A DNA stretch of 44,409 nt from Fragilaria crotonensis (lineage: Eukaryota; Bacillariophyta; Fragilariophyceae; Fragilariales; Fragilariaceae), in the NCBI GenBank assembly GCA_022925895.1, contig JAKSYS010000521.1:1-44409 (forward strand), read 5' to 3'. The notes under the pieces are model-generated. The model saw nothing but the letters and a program-made list of their open reading frames with translations. It was not told where the DNA came from and searched no databases. The translations under genes and the position numbers were made by a program. Within the stretch, counting starts at the first letter, position 1; every line of letters begins with the position of its first letter. This document shows positions 9,460 to 19,680 of this stretch, piece after piece.

Positions 9460-12400
9460 ATGGTGCAGCGCTCCTTCGCAAAATCTGCCATTGCTGCCAT
9501 CATGACTTTACTGTTGGTGTGCGTATACCTTCCTAATCTTTATCGATCTATCGTTTCACTACGCCTGCCGAACGAACAGATAATAACGCCATCCGACAAT
9601 GTGCTTCTTGTTACGAGTAAAGTTTCTAAAAAGAATGCGACCAACGTCACAATGGATCGAAAGAAGGATGGACTTGTTAGTAGTACACTTTCTGAAGCAA
9701 ATGCGACCAATATCACACTTGAGGTGGAGCGAACGAAGAATGGACTTGTAGCAAGTACAGTTCCTAGAGCGAATGCGACGAATGTAACCCTGGAGGTGGA
9801 GCGAAAGAAGAAAACGCACAGACTTGTTACAAATACAGTTGCTAAGGCAAATGCGACAAATATCACTCTGGAGACAGAGCAAAAAAAGAAAAGAAAACGT
9901 CGCAAAAAAGGTGCCTACACCAATCACACATTACCACCCACAGATGGCATCCATCACGGCCCGCTCCCACAGCCCAATACGTCGGACGATTTGAATAAAA
10001 CCAAAATTGTCGGTTTTATCAACGGCGGCTACTCGGGAATTGGCAGGATATGGTACAATCGCTTGGAAACTCTGGGCTACAACAATCACTTCATCATTTG
10101 CACTGACAACGAAACTTGCGATTCGTTCCTACATGACGACACCCCTACCAAACAATATCGAACAGAAGCTAGCTTCGTACCAGCAGCATCACCTGAGTTT
10201 GCCACCCGACCATATAGTGAGAAACAGCGACGTCGAATCACAATGATGTTTGCGCATCGATGGGTGTACCTGTTGGAGCAGCTGAAACTCGGATATCACA
10301 TTTTGCTGACGGACGTGGACAACATCTTTACTTCCTATTACGATATGGGCTCGTTGGAGCAATCTGAATTCGATGTTTACCACGCTCTGGAAACGAAGCA
10401 TCCCACGGATGTGTTCGACCACCAAGGCTTTGTGTTTTGCGGAGGTATGGCATGGTTCCGTTCGTCGCCTCCCACAATTCGGTATATTGAGGAAATGGTT
10501 CGCCGCTGTGGTACGGAATGTGACGACCAAGTCCTACTTAATCAGATTTTGGCGTACGACCTTGGGGTGAAATGGAACCGAACCGAAGCCGAACACATGG
10601 AGTTGACAACGCACACGGAAGACACCAATGTGACCCTCGCCAACTTAGGAAATCATTGGGAACGGCTAGTTGGTCTAGTTACGAAGGGGTTCACGGGATA
10701 CAGCGAGGTCATGGGACTCAAGATTAAGGTTTGGGATCGCGATTTTGCCTATCGCGGCAAGTCAGATCCATCCGTTTGCCCAGAGCGTAATTGGGTGTCG
10801 ATGCCATTCGTGACAGTAGGTGTTCGGTCGGCAGTCGTCGCTGCGAAAAAACGGACCTTCGATGTTTGGGACGAGCACTGCCCAAACGAATACACTAACC
10901 GAACAAGCAATCTGTCGCTCACTTCACCACCCTCATATGAGATCTATCACGGACCGCTCACAAAGGCCAATAGATTGGACGATCTGAACAAAACGAAAAT
11001 TGTTGGTTTCATCAACGGCGGCTACTCGGGAATCGGAAGGATATGGTATAATCGCTTGGAAACGCTTGGCTATGATAATCACTACATCATTTGCACTGAC
11101 AACGAAACTTGCGATTCATTCCTACATGACGATACCAGTACACAGCAATATCGCACCGAAGCCAGCTTCGTTCCAGCCGCACCTCCTGAGTTTGCCACCC
11201 GACCGTATAACGAGAAACAGCGACGTCGAGTAAAGATGATGTTTGCACATCGATGGGTGTACCTGTTGGAACAGCTGAAGCTCGGGAATCACATTTTGCT
11301 GACGGACGTGGACAACATCTTTACTTCCTATTACGATATGAGCGAGCTGGAGCGGTCCGAATTCGATGTGTTCCACGCCCTGGAAACGAAGCACCCCAAC
11401 GACGTGTTCCAACACCAAGGCTTTGTGTTTTGTGGAGGTATGGCATGGTTCCGTTCGTCGCCTCGGACCATTCGTTTTATTAAGGAAATGGTTCGTCGCT
11501 GTGGCGCGGAATGTGACGATCAAGTCCTTCTTAATCAGATATTGGCTTACGACCTTGGCGTTAAATGGAACCGAACCAACGCCGATCACTCGGAGGTGAC
11601 AACGCACACGGAAGACACCAACGTGACTCTTGTCAACTTAGGGAATCATTGGGAACGGCTTGTTGGTTTAGTTACAGGGGGGTTCACTGGGTACAGCGAG
11701 GCCACTGGACTCAAGATTAAGGTTTGGGATCGCGACTTCGCCTACCGTGGCAAAGCGGATCCATCTATTTGTCCCGTTCGGAACTGGGTGTCGATGCCAT
11801 TCGTGACAGTGGGCCTTCGATCAGCTGCAACGGCTGCGAAAGAACGGACCTTCGACGTTTGGGACAAGCACTGCCCTAACGAGTACACTAATCGAACAAG
11901 CGACCTGGCACGAACTTCATCACCTCCAAATGAGCTCTATTTCGGTCCGCTCACACAGGCCAATTCATCGGACGTTTTGAATAAAACGAAAATTGTTGGT
12001 TTCATCAGCGGTGACTACTCGGAAATAGGCAGGATATGGTATAATCGCTTGGAAACGCTGGGCTACGACAATCATTACATCATTTGCACTGACAATGAGG
12101 CTTGCAGTGCATTCCTGAATGGCGATAACAGGACTCTACAATATCGCACGGAAACTAGCTTCGTACCGGAACTACCACCCCAGTTTGCCGCCCGACCGAA
12201 TAACACGAAACAGCGACGTCGAGTGAAGATGATGTTTGCACATCGATGGGTGTACCTGCTGGAGCAGCTGAAGCTCGGTTATCACATTTTGCTGACGGAC
12301 GTGGACAACATCTTTACTTCGTACTATAGCATGAGCGAGCTGGAGCAGTCCGAATTCGATGTCTTTCACGCTCTCGAAACGAAGCATCCCACGGATGTGT

Positions 12401-12935
12401 TCGACCACCAAGGCTTTGTCTTTGTGGAGGTATGGCTTGGTTCCGTTCGTCGCCTCGCACCATTCGGTACATTGAGGAGATGGTGCGCCGCTGTGGCATC
12501 AAGTGCGACGATCAAGTCATTCTTAATCGGATATTGGCGTTCGACCTTGGGGTGAAATGGAACCGAACCGGAGCTGAACACCTGGAGTTGACGACACACA
12601 CAGAAGATACCAACGTTACTGTTGCCAACTTAGGGAATCATTGGGAACGGCTAGTTGGTTTAGTTACGAAGGGCTTTACAGGGTATAGCGAGACCACTGG
12701 ACTCAAGATTAAGGTTTGGGATCGCGACTTCGCCTATCGCGGCAAGGCGAATCCATCCGTTTGCCCAGAGCGGAACTGGGTGTCGATGCCATTTGTGGCA
12801 GTTGTTCATCGGGCAGCCGCAGCGGCTGCGAAGGAAATGTCCTTTTATTTGTGGGATGCGCACTGCCCTAACGAGTTCACTTTCCGAACCCGTGGCGTTG
12901 CGCACAATAATTCGAGCCCTTTATCTGGTTCTTGA
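9460..12935 (+). CDS. Triple-domain type II glycosyltransferase (three tandem GT-A units), one frameshift
   Basis: About 1158 residues if one base is restored. The N-terminus (MVQRSF, then AIAAIMTLLLVCVYLPNLY) is a signal anchor nearly identical to that of the 3727 gene. Four degenerate repeats with NATNVT/NATNIT double sequons and basic ends follow (about residues 50-150). Then come three catalytic units starting at residues 167, 498 and 829, each exactly 331 residues (993 bp) apart. Every unit retains LLTDVDNIFTSYY with the DVD motif, the C-DDQV-LN-ILA-DLG block and a WDRDFAYRGK segment. In unit 3 the frame breaks at TTT 12421-12423, where units 1 and 2 have TTTT; adding one T restores the downstream 167 codons to the stop at 12933. 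The units face the Golgi lumen by topology. Substrate is unknown. Confidence 0.85.
9622..9900 (+). repeat. Four degenerate coding repeats rich in N-glycosylation sequons
   Basis: Each unit of roughly 60-75 bp encodes a variable lead, then NATNVT or NATNIT, then an acidic/basic stretch such as LEVERKKK. Every unit therefore offers two adjacent N-X-T sequons. They form the stem between the membrane anchor and the first catalytic unit. Confidence 0.75.
9958..10950 (+). repeat. Glycosyltransferase unit 1 of 3 (993 bp)
   Basis: Begins at the Gly of HGPLPQPN and ends before the Gly of YHGPLTKAN. The DVD motif is at 10312-10320. Confidence 0.9.
10951..11943 (+). repeat. Glycosyltransferase unit 2 of 3 (993 bp)
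   Basis: Same length as unit 1, with the DVD motif at 11305-11313, exactly 993 bp after that of unit 1. It is very similar to unit 1 at the DNA level by eye. Confidence 0.9.
11944..12935 (+). repeat. Glycosyltransferase unit 3 of 3 (992 bp plus a missing base)
   Basis: The last unit runs to the stop codon and would be the same period if the base missing at 12421-12423 is counted. It is the most diverged of the three in its N-terminal part (GDYSEIGRIW, NEACSAFLNGD). Confidence 0.85.
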
Positions 12936-13568
12936 ATTTTATTTCAAGGCCAATTGTCCTGATTACTGGTCCTTGGGTCAATGTTGTGTTGGGAGAAAAA
13001 GACTTTGTTTGACGGTATTATGCAATCACTTGTGGATATTCTTCGAAGTGTATTTGGTTGGTTTCTTTCATCGCCACGAAAGATTTTTCGCTTGCGTGAA
13101 GTTGTGGTGTGCGTGGAATGCTGTATGCGAATCGAATCCATGTTGATTTTGTTGTAGGTCACGGTCGGTACTCGTGTCACCTCACATTGCGCCTATTGAA
13201 GGGATGCAAATGATTAATGTGGCCAAGATTTTACTTGCAGAACTGCACCTTATCCAGCGTCATGTATCAATGCTTTCGTGAGTATCCTTTGCGGGTTTCG
13301 CTCACTTCCGAATATCGTTAATAGAACAAAACGAAGTTTGGAGTAGCCAATCATAAGCAGACAGCGTCGGGATGTGCAAATCTAAAATCGTGAGCACCCA
13401 CCTTTGTACGTTGTGACGAATAATAACTATGGCGTGAATCTCTGGCCAAACGTGTGCAATGACTATACGAACGGGTTCATATTGATGCATAACAAAGTTG
13501 GTCGAGCTGCAGAGATGAACAATCTTTGACTCACAATCAACTGGAAAATAGCTAAACCCTTCTGGATT
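12936..13568. other. Intergenic, convergent 3' regions
   Basis: The space between the stop of the triple glycosyltransferase (+) and the stop of the fucosyltransferase-like gene (-). Short open frames are present but none has recognisable features. Confidence 0.4.
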
Positions 13569-15056
13569 TTACGAGTCACTCAGAACTATCTGCACTGGAA
13601 CTTCATTCCGCACTAGCGGCGGCCCATTAATTGTAAAATCTCCAACATGAGGCAACTGATTCCTCAACCAAAATAGTATTTCCTCATCGTTCAGCTTGTC
13701 CGTGTAGTTATTCGCCAACCGAGGTACCTTGTAGGTCCGAATGTTGTCTGAAAACTGAGCCACATGTTTGGCCCACGGCGAGTGCTTTTCTCCTCGAAAT
13801 ATGTATCCGATGGCTGTCTGCATCGCCAGGACTGGCATGGTGCAAAACGTGGAGGGTCCACACACGGCCACCTTGTTGGCCCGAAGGAGACGAGCGTACG
13901 ATTTGAGTGGGATTTCATCGGGACCATTGTGAATGGTAATGGTTGCATTTGGAAATTTGGTTTGCAAATAGTCGACCAAATCGTACGCGACCAATTTTGA
14001 TTTCGAAATGGTGCTGGGGGCAACATCAAATGATCGAACCAGTTCCCTCTTGAAGGGTTGAGTCACTATACCAATTGTCTTGATCGGGCCTTGTTCATGT
14101 TCAATGCTCTGCAATATCCATTCATAGGTCTGATGAGGTAAAAGACCAATGTGTTCATCTTTGGTTCCTCGCAATGCATCGCCAAGCCTCAAATGAATGA
14201 CGGCATCGTCTGGTTCAAACGATTGCCCGACACTGGTATTGACTAATTTCAACATATCTTGACGTATGACATCAATCACGGCATTCAATCCAATGGGACA
14301 CCACCATCCACCACGACTGCAGTGTTGACACAAATTCTCGGGTGCCCAACTTTGTCCACCCCATGGATCGTGTGGTTGTGGTCCCGGTTCCATCAAATGT
14401 ACGTGCAAGTGTCGCAATACGGATTCGTGTTGTGCCTTCAATGCGGATGTGGGATCCGTCGTCACGACTGTTGGGATTGCCTTTGTCACATTGTTGGAAT
14501 GATTTTCATAATCATTCGTGTCGCCACAGGACATGTGATAGGGGATGCGTGCAGAATTGGCCAACAAGTAATTGAGATAATGTTCGCCCAATCGATTTCC
14601 GAGTTGATTTTCGGCGCAATCGTCGAAATGAAAATGAAGTCCCTTGATTTGTCGACCATCTTCTGGTGAGAAGGTCTGTTGTGTTTCCCTACTATAGTTG
14701 GTGAAGAAGTTACATGGAGGAGTCTCTGGTTTGCGACGGACCTGAAGTATACCATTTTCGTCCACAATGACTTTGGACAGAGGGACGTTGAGTTTCCGGT
14801 GAACGGCATTTGTGTAATTATCCAGTTGTTCCTGTGTATCTTTCGTTGCAACAAGTAACGTTATCCACGTTAACGCTAGAGTTGCAGCCGCAACATGCTT
14901 CTTCGATACCATTGGGGTTGTTGGGGAGGCCTTGCTTCTCATGATAATCGCACACCTTCGCCACTTGTAAAAAGTGTGACTTCGGACATTAGACTGGGCA
15001 TTGATATGTTGAGATGATGTCCGAACGTTACCGCAGCGTACGGTCATAGAAGTCAT
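13569..15056 (-). CDS. Type II membrane glycosyltransferase-like protein (fucosyltransferase-like HxRxGD motif)
   Basis: A 495-residue frame from the ATG at 15056. Alternative starts at 14942 (Met39) or 14912 (Met49) would place the hydrophobic segment HVAAATLALTWITLLVAT close to the N-terminus as a signal anchor, and Met49 gives the most typical one. The lumenal part holds DDAVIHLRLGDALRG, similar to the HxRxGD GDP-fucose binding loop of alpha-1,2/1,6 and O-fucosyltransferases, and a Cys-rich LCQHCSRGGWWCPIG segment. Near the C-terminus, LLRANKVAVCGPSTFCTMPVL resembles the nucleotide-sugar end of such folds. Several N-X-S/T sequons are present. The precise activity is not established; a fucosyltransferase-like role is inference. 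It is head-to-head with the PDZ gene. Confidence 0.65.
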   Translation of the reverse strand: MTSMTVRCGNVRTSSQHINAQSNVRSHTFYKWRRCAIIMRSKASPTTPMVSKKHVAAATLALTWITLLVATKDTQEQLDNYTNAVHRKLNVPLSKVIVDENGILQVRRKPETPPCNFFTNYSRETQQTFSPEDGRQIKGLHFHFDDCAENQLGNRLGEHYLNYLLANSARIPYHMSCGDTNDYENHSNNVTKAIPTVVTTDPTSALKAQHESVLRHLHVHLMEPGPQPHDPWGGQSWAPENLCQHCSRGGWWCPIGLNAVIDVIRQDMLKLVNTSVGQSFEPDDAVIHLRLGDALRGTKDEHIGLLPHQTYEWILQSIEHEQGPIKTIGIVTQPFKRELVRSFDVAPSTISKSKLVAYDLVDYLQTKFPNATITIHNGPDEIPLKSYARLLRANKVAVCGPSTFCTMPVLAMQTAIGYIFRGEKHSPWAKHVAQFSDNIRTYKVPRLANNYTDKLNDEEILFWLRNQLPHVGDFTINGPPLVRNEVPVQIVLSDS

Positions 15057-15710
15057 GTGTCATGTAGTGCCTTTTTTAATGACTCGATGACAGGAGCAAC
15101 TTGCAGCCCGGTGACAGTAGACAGCGGGGTGTGCGCGTCTTTGTCTGTTGTACATCAGTGTATAGAGTATAGAGTGAATGCTACTGCTAGAATCGTGTGG
15201 TACTGTATTACACCAGTACAGTATATCTGTCACCAGGGTTACGGATAAACGCTTTCAACATTCAACACGTCAGTCACCCTCCATTTGTTCTGTGTGTTTC
15301 CGAACCCTCGCTTCTTGCGTATGTACAAATCCCAAGTACTCCAGTACTGGGATTGATGGTATCAAAGCACTTTTGCTCATACTCGGTGCAGTGCACCAGC
15401 CACACAAACAGCTCAACGGGAGCTGTTGTCATCAGCGCTCTGACGATACTGTCTGTGTTGGTGTACGAGGACCTGGTGGATGCACATACCTGGCACCAGC
15501 CGCTTTCATAATCATTTCCGTGGTTCTCTCATAGATCGACTTTTTCACACATCTGAATACAAATTACGAGCGTCCACACGGAAGTACCTCTTACTTCCCA
15601 TCCAATCAACTTCACACTTGATCAGTATATCAAACCTTTGAACCATCGAACAATCGAACCGAACAATCAACAAGTACTGAAAGCCTCGTCCGCAGTTCTA
15701 AATCAACAAG
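15057..15710. promoter_or_regulatory. Head-to-head intergenic region, probable bidirectional promoter
   Basis: A 654-bp stretch between divergent starts. It contains GTAC-centred palindromic pieces such as CAGTACTGGG near 15343 and repeated AGTAC cores. The open frames within it have no protein-like signature. Confidence 0.35.
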
Positions 15711-16514
15711 ATGACCACAACGACTCGATCCACTATGCACAGTCACACTACCGGTTGCCTTCGTATCAGTATGTACGCCTTTGCTGCATTCCTGCAATCA
15801 TCAACTGCGTTTACGATTCAACCATCTGGCATGCCAGTCACTGTACTACCAATACGGACGACAACGACAACGACTCAACTAGAAATGGGACTCTTTGATG
15901 GTGTCAAGGATGCCTTTTCGGCACCAGCCTTGGAACGAGGAACACTGGATTCGGAACGTGAAACTCCTATTGATCGATGGATGGGATGGTCCGTGTCGAA
16001 AGACAATCAACAACAAGCTCCGAATGGTGCGTCAAATATTGATGATGTTTTCTGGTACTGAAATACTCGTTCCTATCACAACTCACATTTTCTCTCACAC
16101 TTGACCCATTATTACTACACAGCCGTCCCTTCGGATTACATTGATGCCATGGACGTTTCCAACTATGTGACAGTCCAATTGACGAAACCCATGGGAATTG
16201 TCTTTGAAGAGAACGATGAAGAGTACGGTGGTATCTTTGTACAATCCCTCAAGGAAGACTCGGCTGCTGCTGCAGTCCTCCAACCTGGTGATCAGTTGGT
16301 GGGTGTCAATGTTCTCAAGGTCAGTGGGAAGGCATTCGATGATGCGCTCAATGCCATTGTGGAATCGACCGGTGCCACCACCAAATTGGTGCTGTTCCGG
16401 GGGAATGCCAAACAACTGTACGGACCCACGGGTGCATCGCAAGCGTGGCTCGATGAGTTGTTACTGTCGGGTGGAAGTGACGCAGCGGCGGATGTGACGA
16501 AGGAAGAAGCTTGA
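15711..16514 (+). CDS. Plastid-targeted PDZ-domain protein (two exons)
   Basis: Exons 15711-16026 and 16123-16514 give 235 residues. The N-terminus is a signal peptide (ISMYAFAAFLQ) followed by SSTAF|TI, an ASAFAP-like plastid import motif. A short segment, MGLFDGVKDAFSAPALE, follows, then a linker. After the intron, residues about 110-200 form a PDZ fold: the strand VTVQLTKPMGIVFEEN with the carboxylate-binding-loop region, GGIFVQSLKEDSAAAA, and LQPGDQLVGVNVLKVSG. A C-terminal tail YGPTGASQAWLDELL follows. The partner is unknown; a scaffold or protease-adaptor role in the plastid is inference. The intron choice rests on GTGCGT/ACAG and phase. Confidence 0.75.
16027..16122 (+). other. Intron in the PDZ gene
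   Basis: 96 bp, GTGCGT to TACACAG, phase 1. It joins QQAPN to AVPSDYIDAM. A second possible donor (GTTTTC, 16 bases or so downstream) is also in phase but is a weaker match. Confidence 0.65.
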
Positions 16515-16828
16515 AGAGAGATTGAGAGAGAAGATGTGGACTGCGAGTGGAGAACGACCAACACTCAAGTTTTTAGTGGCACTACATCATGGCAATTCGA
16601 GAACATCTCAGTTGATAAATACGGAGTACTTCAGTAGGATATTTTTAGTAACCCGCTATAGCGATGCAAATTTAAATCGAAATTGAACTCTAAGATATGA
16701 TTATTGAATATGGAGTGTGTGGTACGTCACCATCACACCAACTCTCTTTTCCATGGAGCACACCATACAATCCGTTGCAAACCAAACATCAAATCGTTGC
16801 AGTGACTCGAAACGCCCCCGCTCTCTCA
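16515..16828. other. Intergenic, convergent 3' regions
   Basis: The space between the PDZ gene (+) and the GCK gene (-). It contains TACGGAGTAC at 16620-16629, a copy of the dispersed CGGAGTA motif. No coding sequence is seen. Confidence 0.4.
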
Positions 16829-18182
16829 TTACTTGAAACCTGCCTCGTACGCCGCCTCGACCAGAAACTTGGATTTCGAAACGTACAATCGTACCTCTTG
16901 GTCTTCTTCTTCATTATCACCACGGACATAGATCTTGTAGAGTTTGATACACATGGTGTCTCCCGGATGAATCACAAGTTTGAGCAAATACTCATTGGTA
17001 CCACCATCTGCCAACAGCGATTCGAGATTCTCATCATGACCCAACACTCGTCCATTCTGATCACGGGCATAGCACGAGTGTAGTCGGTATCGTCCAGTAC
17101 CAGTACCAGCATCCTTATCATTCATCATCAGCAGTAGTACCAGCATCATCATAGAGATTGACACGAACACCAACTGGAATCAATGTCTTGATGTCTTCTG
17201 TAAACGTTTGGGGATTGTAAATTGGTTCATCGTGAACTGATTTGCCCAGAATAAGATCTCGTGCCGGACACGTCGGGTCCGATGCACAATCATCCAGATC
17301 CTTGATGGTTGTAGTAGTAGTACTACCAGTAGTAGAATCATTATCATCTTGTTGGTAGTAGTACTTTCCAGACGACAGAAACTCATTCCAGTCCACGGAT
17401 GGTGTGGCACTAAAGTCCGCGAGTGTCAAGTTGTTATCGTTGGCGTAAGTCCACACATCTGACCAATCCATATCCACTCCAGTCCATGGGAGGGGTGTCA
17501 CCGTTTGGATTTCCTTGAGATGAGTTTCGAATGGATCAATGTACAACTGTTGATACGACTGAAGGAATAACAGCATGTGCATGTTGCTATACTGAGATAT
17601 GCATTCCAGAAATGGCATTACCTCATCCATGCACGCATTCGCTGGATCATCATCATTGTTGTTGTTGTGGTTGTTGGTAGTACTAGTTGCATCGTCATCC
17701 ACAGGTGTTGTAGTGACATTAGGCTCTCCATGGTTGGCGTTCTTGTCCGTGACATGACTCTCGTCGCCCGTGTTGTAGTCACTGGAGTCTGGAGATGGAT
17801 TTGCTTTCAAACACTTTTCGTATGGAATAAAGAAAGAACGGCAAGGACCACTTCGAAACGTCAAACATAATATACACTGGGGGACTTCATCTTCTTCTTC
17901 TTCATCAATATCATCTTTCTCATTTTCATTCGAATCCTCGTGTTTCCCATGCAAACCTGGTGGTACAGATGGATGTTGTTGTTGATGTTCGGAATGATAA
18001 TGTGGCGGTGGCGAATGTTGCTCTTCGCATGTTGCTGCTGGAAATGTTTCAACACTCAACGAGAGTGATGCAGCAGCTACTGCCGCCGATGCCAATGGTA
18101 ACAACGACCACTGACGTGGTGGTGTTGATGATTGCGATACCATTCGACGAACAAGATGATTCATAATCAACTTTCTATACAT
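16829..18182 (-). CDS. GCK-domain (CHCH-like) protein, frame broken by a 34-bp insertion
   Basis: The ATG at 18182 opens an N-terminus with an arginine-containing amphipathic lead and an Ala/Ser-rich hydrophobic stretch (LLPLASAAVAAASLSL), which could be a mitochondrial presequence. An acidic region follows, then VPQCILCLTFRSGPCRSFFIPYEKC and, after a Asn/Asp-rich loop, ACMDEVMPFLECISQYSNMH. The spaced cysteines match the GCK domain. The first frame stops at 17118. A second frame continues with GRYRLHSCYARDQNGRVLG and ends at 16829. Removing one 34-bp segment between two copies of a 12-bp direct repeat gives a single 439-residue frame. Whether this is an assembly fault, a mutation or a spliced segment is open. 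It is head-to-head with the YjbQ gene. Confidence 0.7.
17102..17147. repeat. 12-bp direct repeat 34 bp apart inside the GCK gene
   Basis: AGTACCAGCATC occurs at 17102-17113 and again at 17136-17147. The 34-bp period is 1 modulo 3, so one period accounts exactly for the frame change in the gene. Confidence 0.85.
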
Positions 18183-18672
18183 GATGGCAGGAACAAGGAA
18201 TGATTGATGTGATACCGGTTGAAATGAAACTTGACGACCAAGATGAATATTATATACGATGGAGAGGGTTGTGTGTCTTGGAACTTGTATTCAGCTGATA
18301 GTGCGTGTGCGAACCAACACCGATCGATGATTCGATGACCGACGATGTTCGTCACGATATGGTGCATCTTCGATGATTGATGGCAGGACAGGCGACAGGC
18401 TCCTGCTAAACCTCTCACCGCAAATGGAGAGACTCTGCCAGCCAGAACGAGTACTGGTACTGGATTTGGAAACAGTACTGTACTCAAGTACTAGAGCATT
18501 GTTTTTAGCATTGTGTACAGTAGTACAGTACTGTACTGTCAAATGCGACGATAGCGGACTGTTGTGGTACAGTACCACTGGTATTTGTTTGTGCTGGGTG
18601 GTTGGAGGTCAGGCTGTGCGCAATACTATTCACTACAGTTTTCATACAACAGCACATCTTGACAATGTGCTC
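18183..18672. promoter_or_regulatory. Head-to-head intergenic region with clustered GTAC palindromes
   Basis: A 490-bp divergent promoter region between the GCK and YjbQ genes. Between about 18447 and 18545 it carries many AGTACTG/CAGTACT elements, including ACAGTACTGTAC. The frame of the YjbQ gene is open back to an ATG at 18373, but that part is low in protein-like features and is treated as 5' untranslated. Confidence 0.45.
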
Positions 18673-19352
18673 ATGTCGATTCCAACCACAGTATTGTCCC
18701 TTCTGATCTTCCTTTTCCTACTAGTCGTACCCTACACGTCTAGCCTCTCAGCTGGTGGTGGAACAAGTTCAATCTCGAACAAAATGTCCTCCATCCCGCG
18801 TTGGTTTCAACATGAGATTAGTATTACAGCTCCATCTCGAGGATGTCATTTGATTACATCTGACATTCATCGAGCCATTGCGACGGATCTGAAACAAATC
18901 AAAATTGGCATGTGCAATCTGTTTATTCAGCACACTTCGGCATCCTTGACGATTAATGAAAATGCCGATCCCGATGTTCGACGTGATATGGAGGTGGCAC
19001 TCAATTTACTGGGTGAGTGATGAAGTGAAGGACAAGTACCAAGATGTGTACCGCGAGACAAAATCACATGACTCATGCGACTACTACTCTTTCTTATTAC
19101 CAAAATAATTCAACAGTCCCCGCAACATGGAATCGTGATGGTACGTTCAAGCACACACTGGAAGGTGATGATGATATGCCAGGTCATGTCAAGTCAAGCA
19201 TCATGGGCGTTTCTCTCAACATACCCATCCAGAATGGACGTTTGGCACTCGGAACGTGGCAAGGAATATACTTGAACGAACATCGTGATCAAGGTGGGTG
19301 GGGTGGTGGACACACACGACGTATTTTAATTACATTGCAAGGACAATCGTAG
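18673..19352 (+). CDS. YjbQ/UPF0047 family protein (two exons)
   Basis: Exons 18673-19012 and 19117-19352 give 191 residues. The N-terminus [25 protein letters not shown] is a signal peptide or anchor. The body matches the YjbQ family: [28 protein letters not shown], then, after the intron, [34 protein letters not shown] and TLQGQS. Conserved His, Glu and Asp residues of these motifs line the trimer's presumed active site; weak thiamine-phosphate-synthase activity has been reported for bacterial members, but the real role is not settled. The start at 18673 was chosen because it places the signal peptide at the N-terminus; an internal Met just before [11 protein letters not shown] would give a cytosolic form. 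Confidence 0.85.
19013..19116 (+). other. Intron in the YjbQ gene
   Basis: 104 bp, GTGAGT to CAACAG, phase 1. It joins VALNLL to VPATWNRDG, which matches the uninterrupted family sequence. Confidence 0.9.
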
Positions 19353-19680
19353 TTAGTATTTATGAAAAAACGAGCTGATGAGGGTGTTGTTGCAGTATAC
19401 TAGTTCGGAGTATCAGGAATCAGTGCAATTTCCCTTCTTCTGGTTGGAATTTTCATAGTCAAACCCAAATGGTTTTCTCATCGCCCTCGCTTCAATTCCA
19501 ATCGCGTTGTATTAGTGCACAGAATAATGAATTTACGTACGTCCTTGTCCCGAATGCTGATGGATTGGAACTTGCTTTACGCCATTTCGCACTTTTGTTT
19601 CATGCCATGCCGGTTCACTTGCCCTCTGCATGTTCGCGTCGTGCCGCCTTTTTTCTTTCGAGGATAGGTGGAAAGCATTT
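19353..19680. other. Intergenic
   Basis: 3' region of the YjbQ gene. It contains one TTCGGAGTAT copy of the dispersed motif near 19404. No gene is supported. Confidence 0.4.

Noticed and set aside
17103-17147. 34-bp segment of the GCK gene as an ordinary spliceosomal intron
   Set aside because: Too short, and cutting at the direct repeat does not give GT-AG ends.
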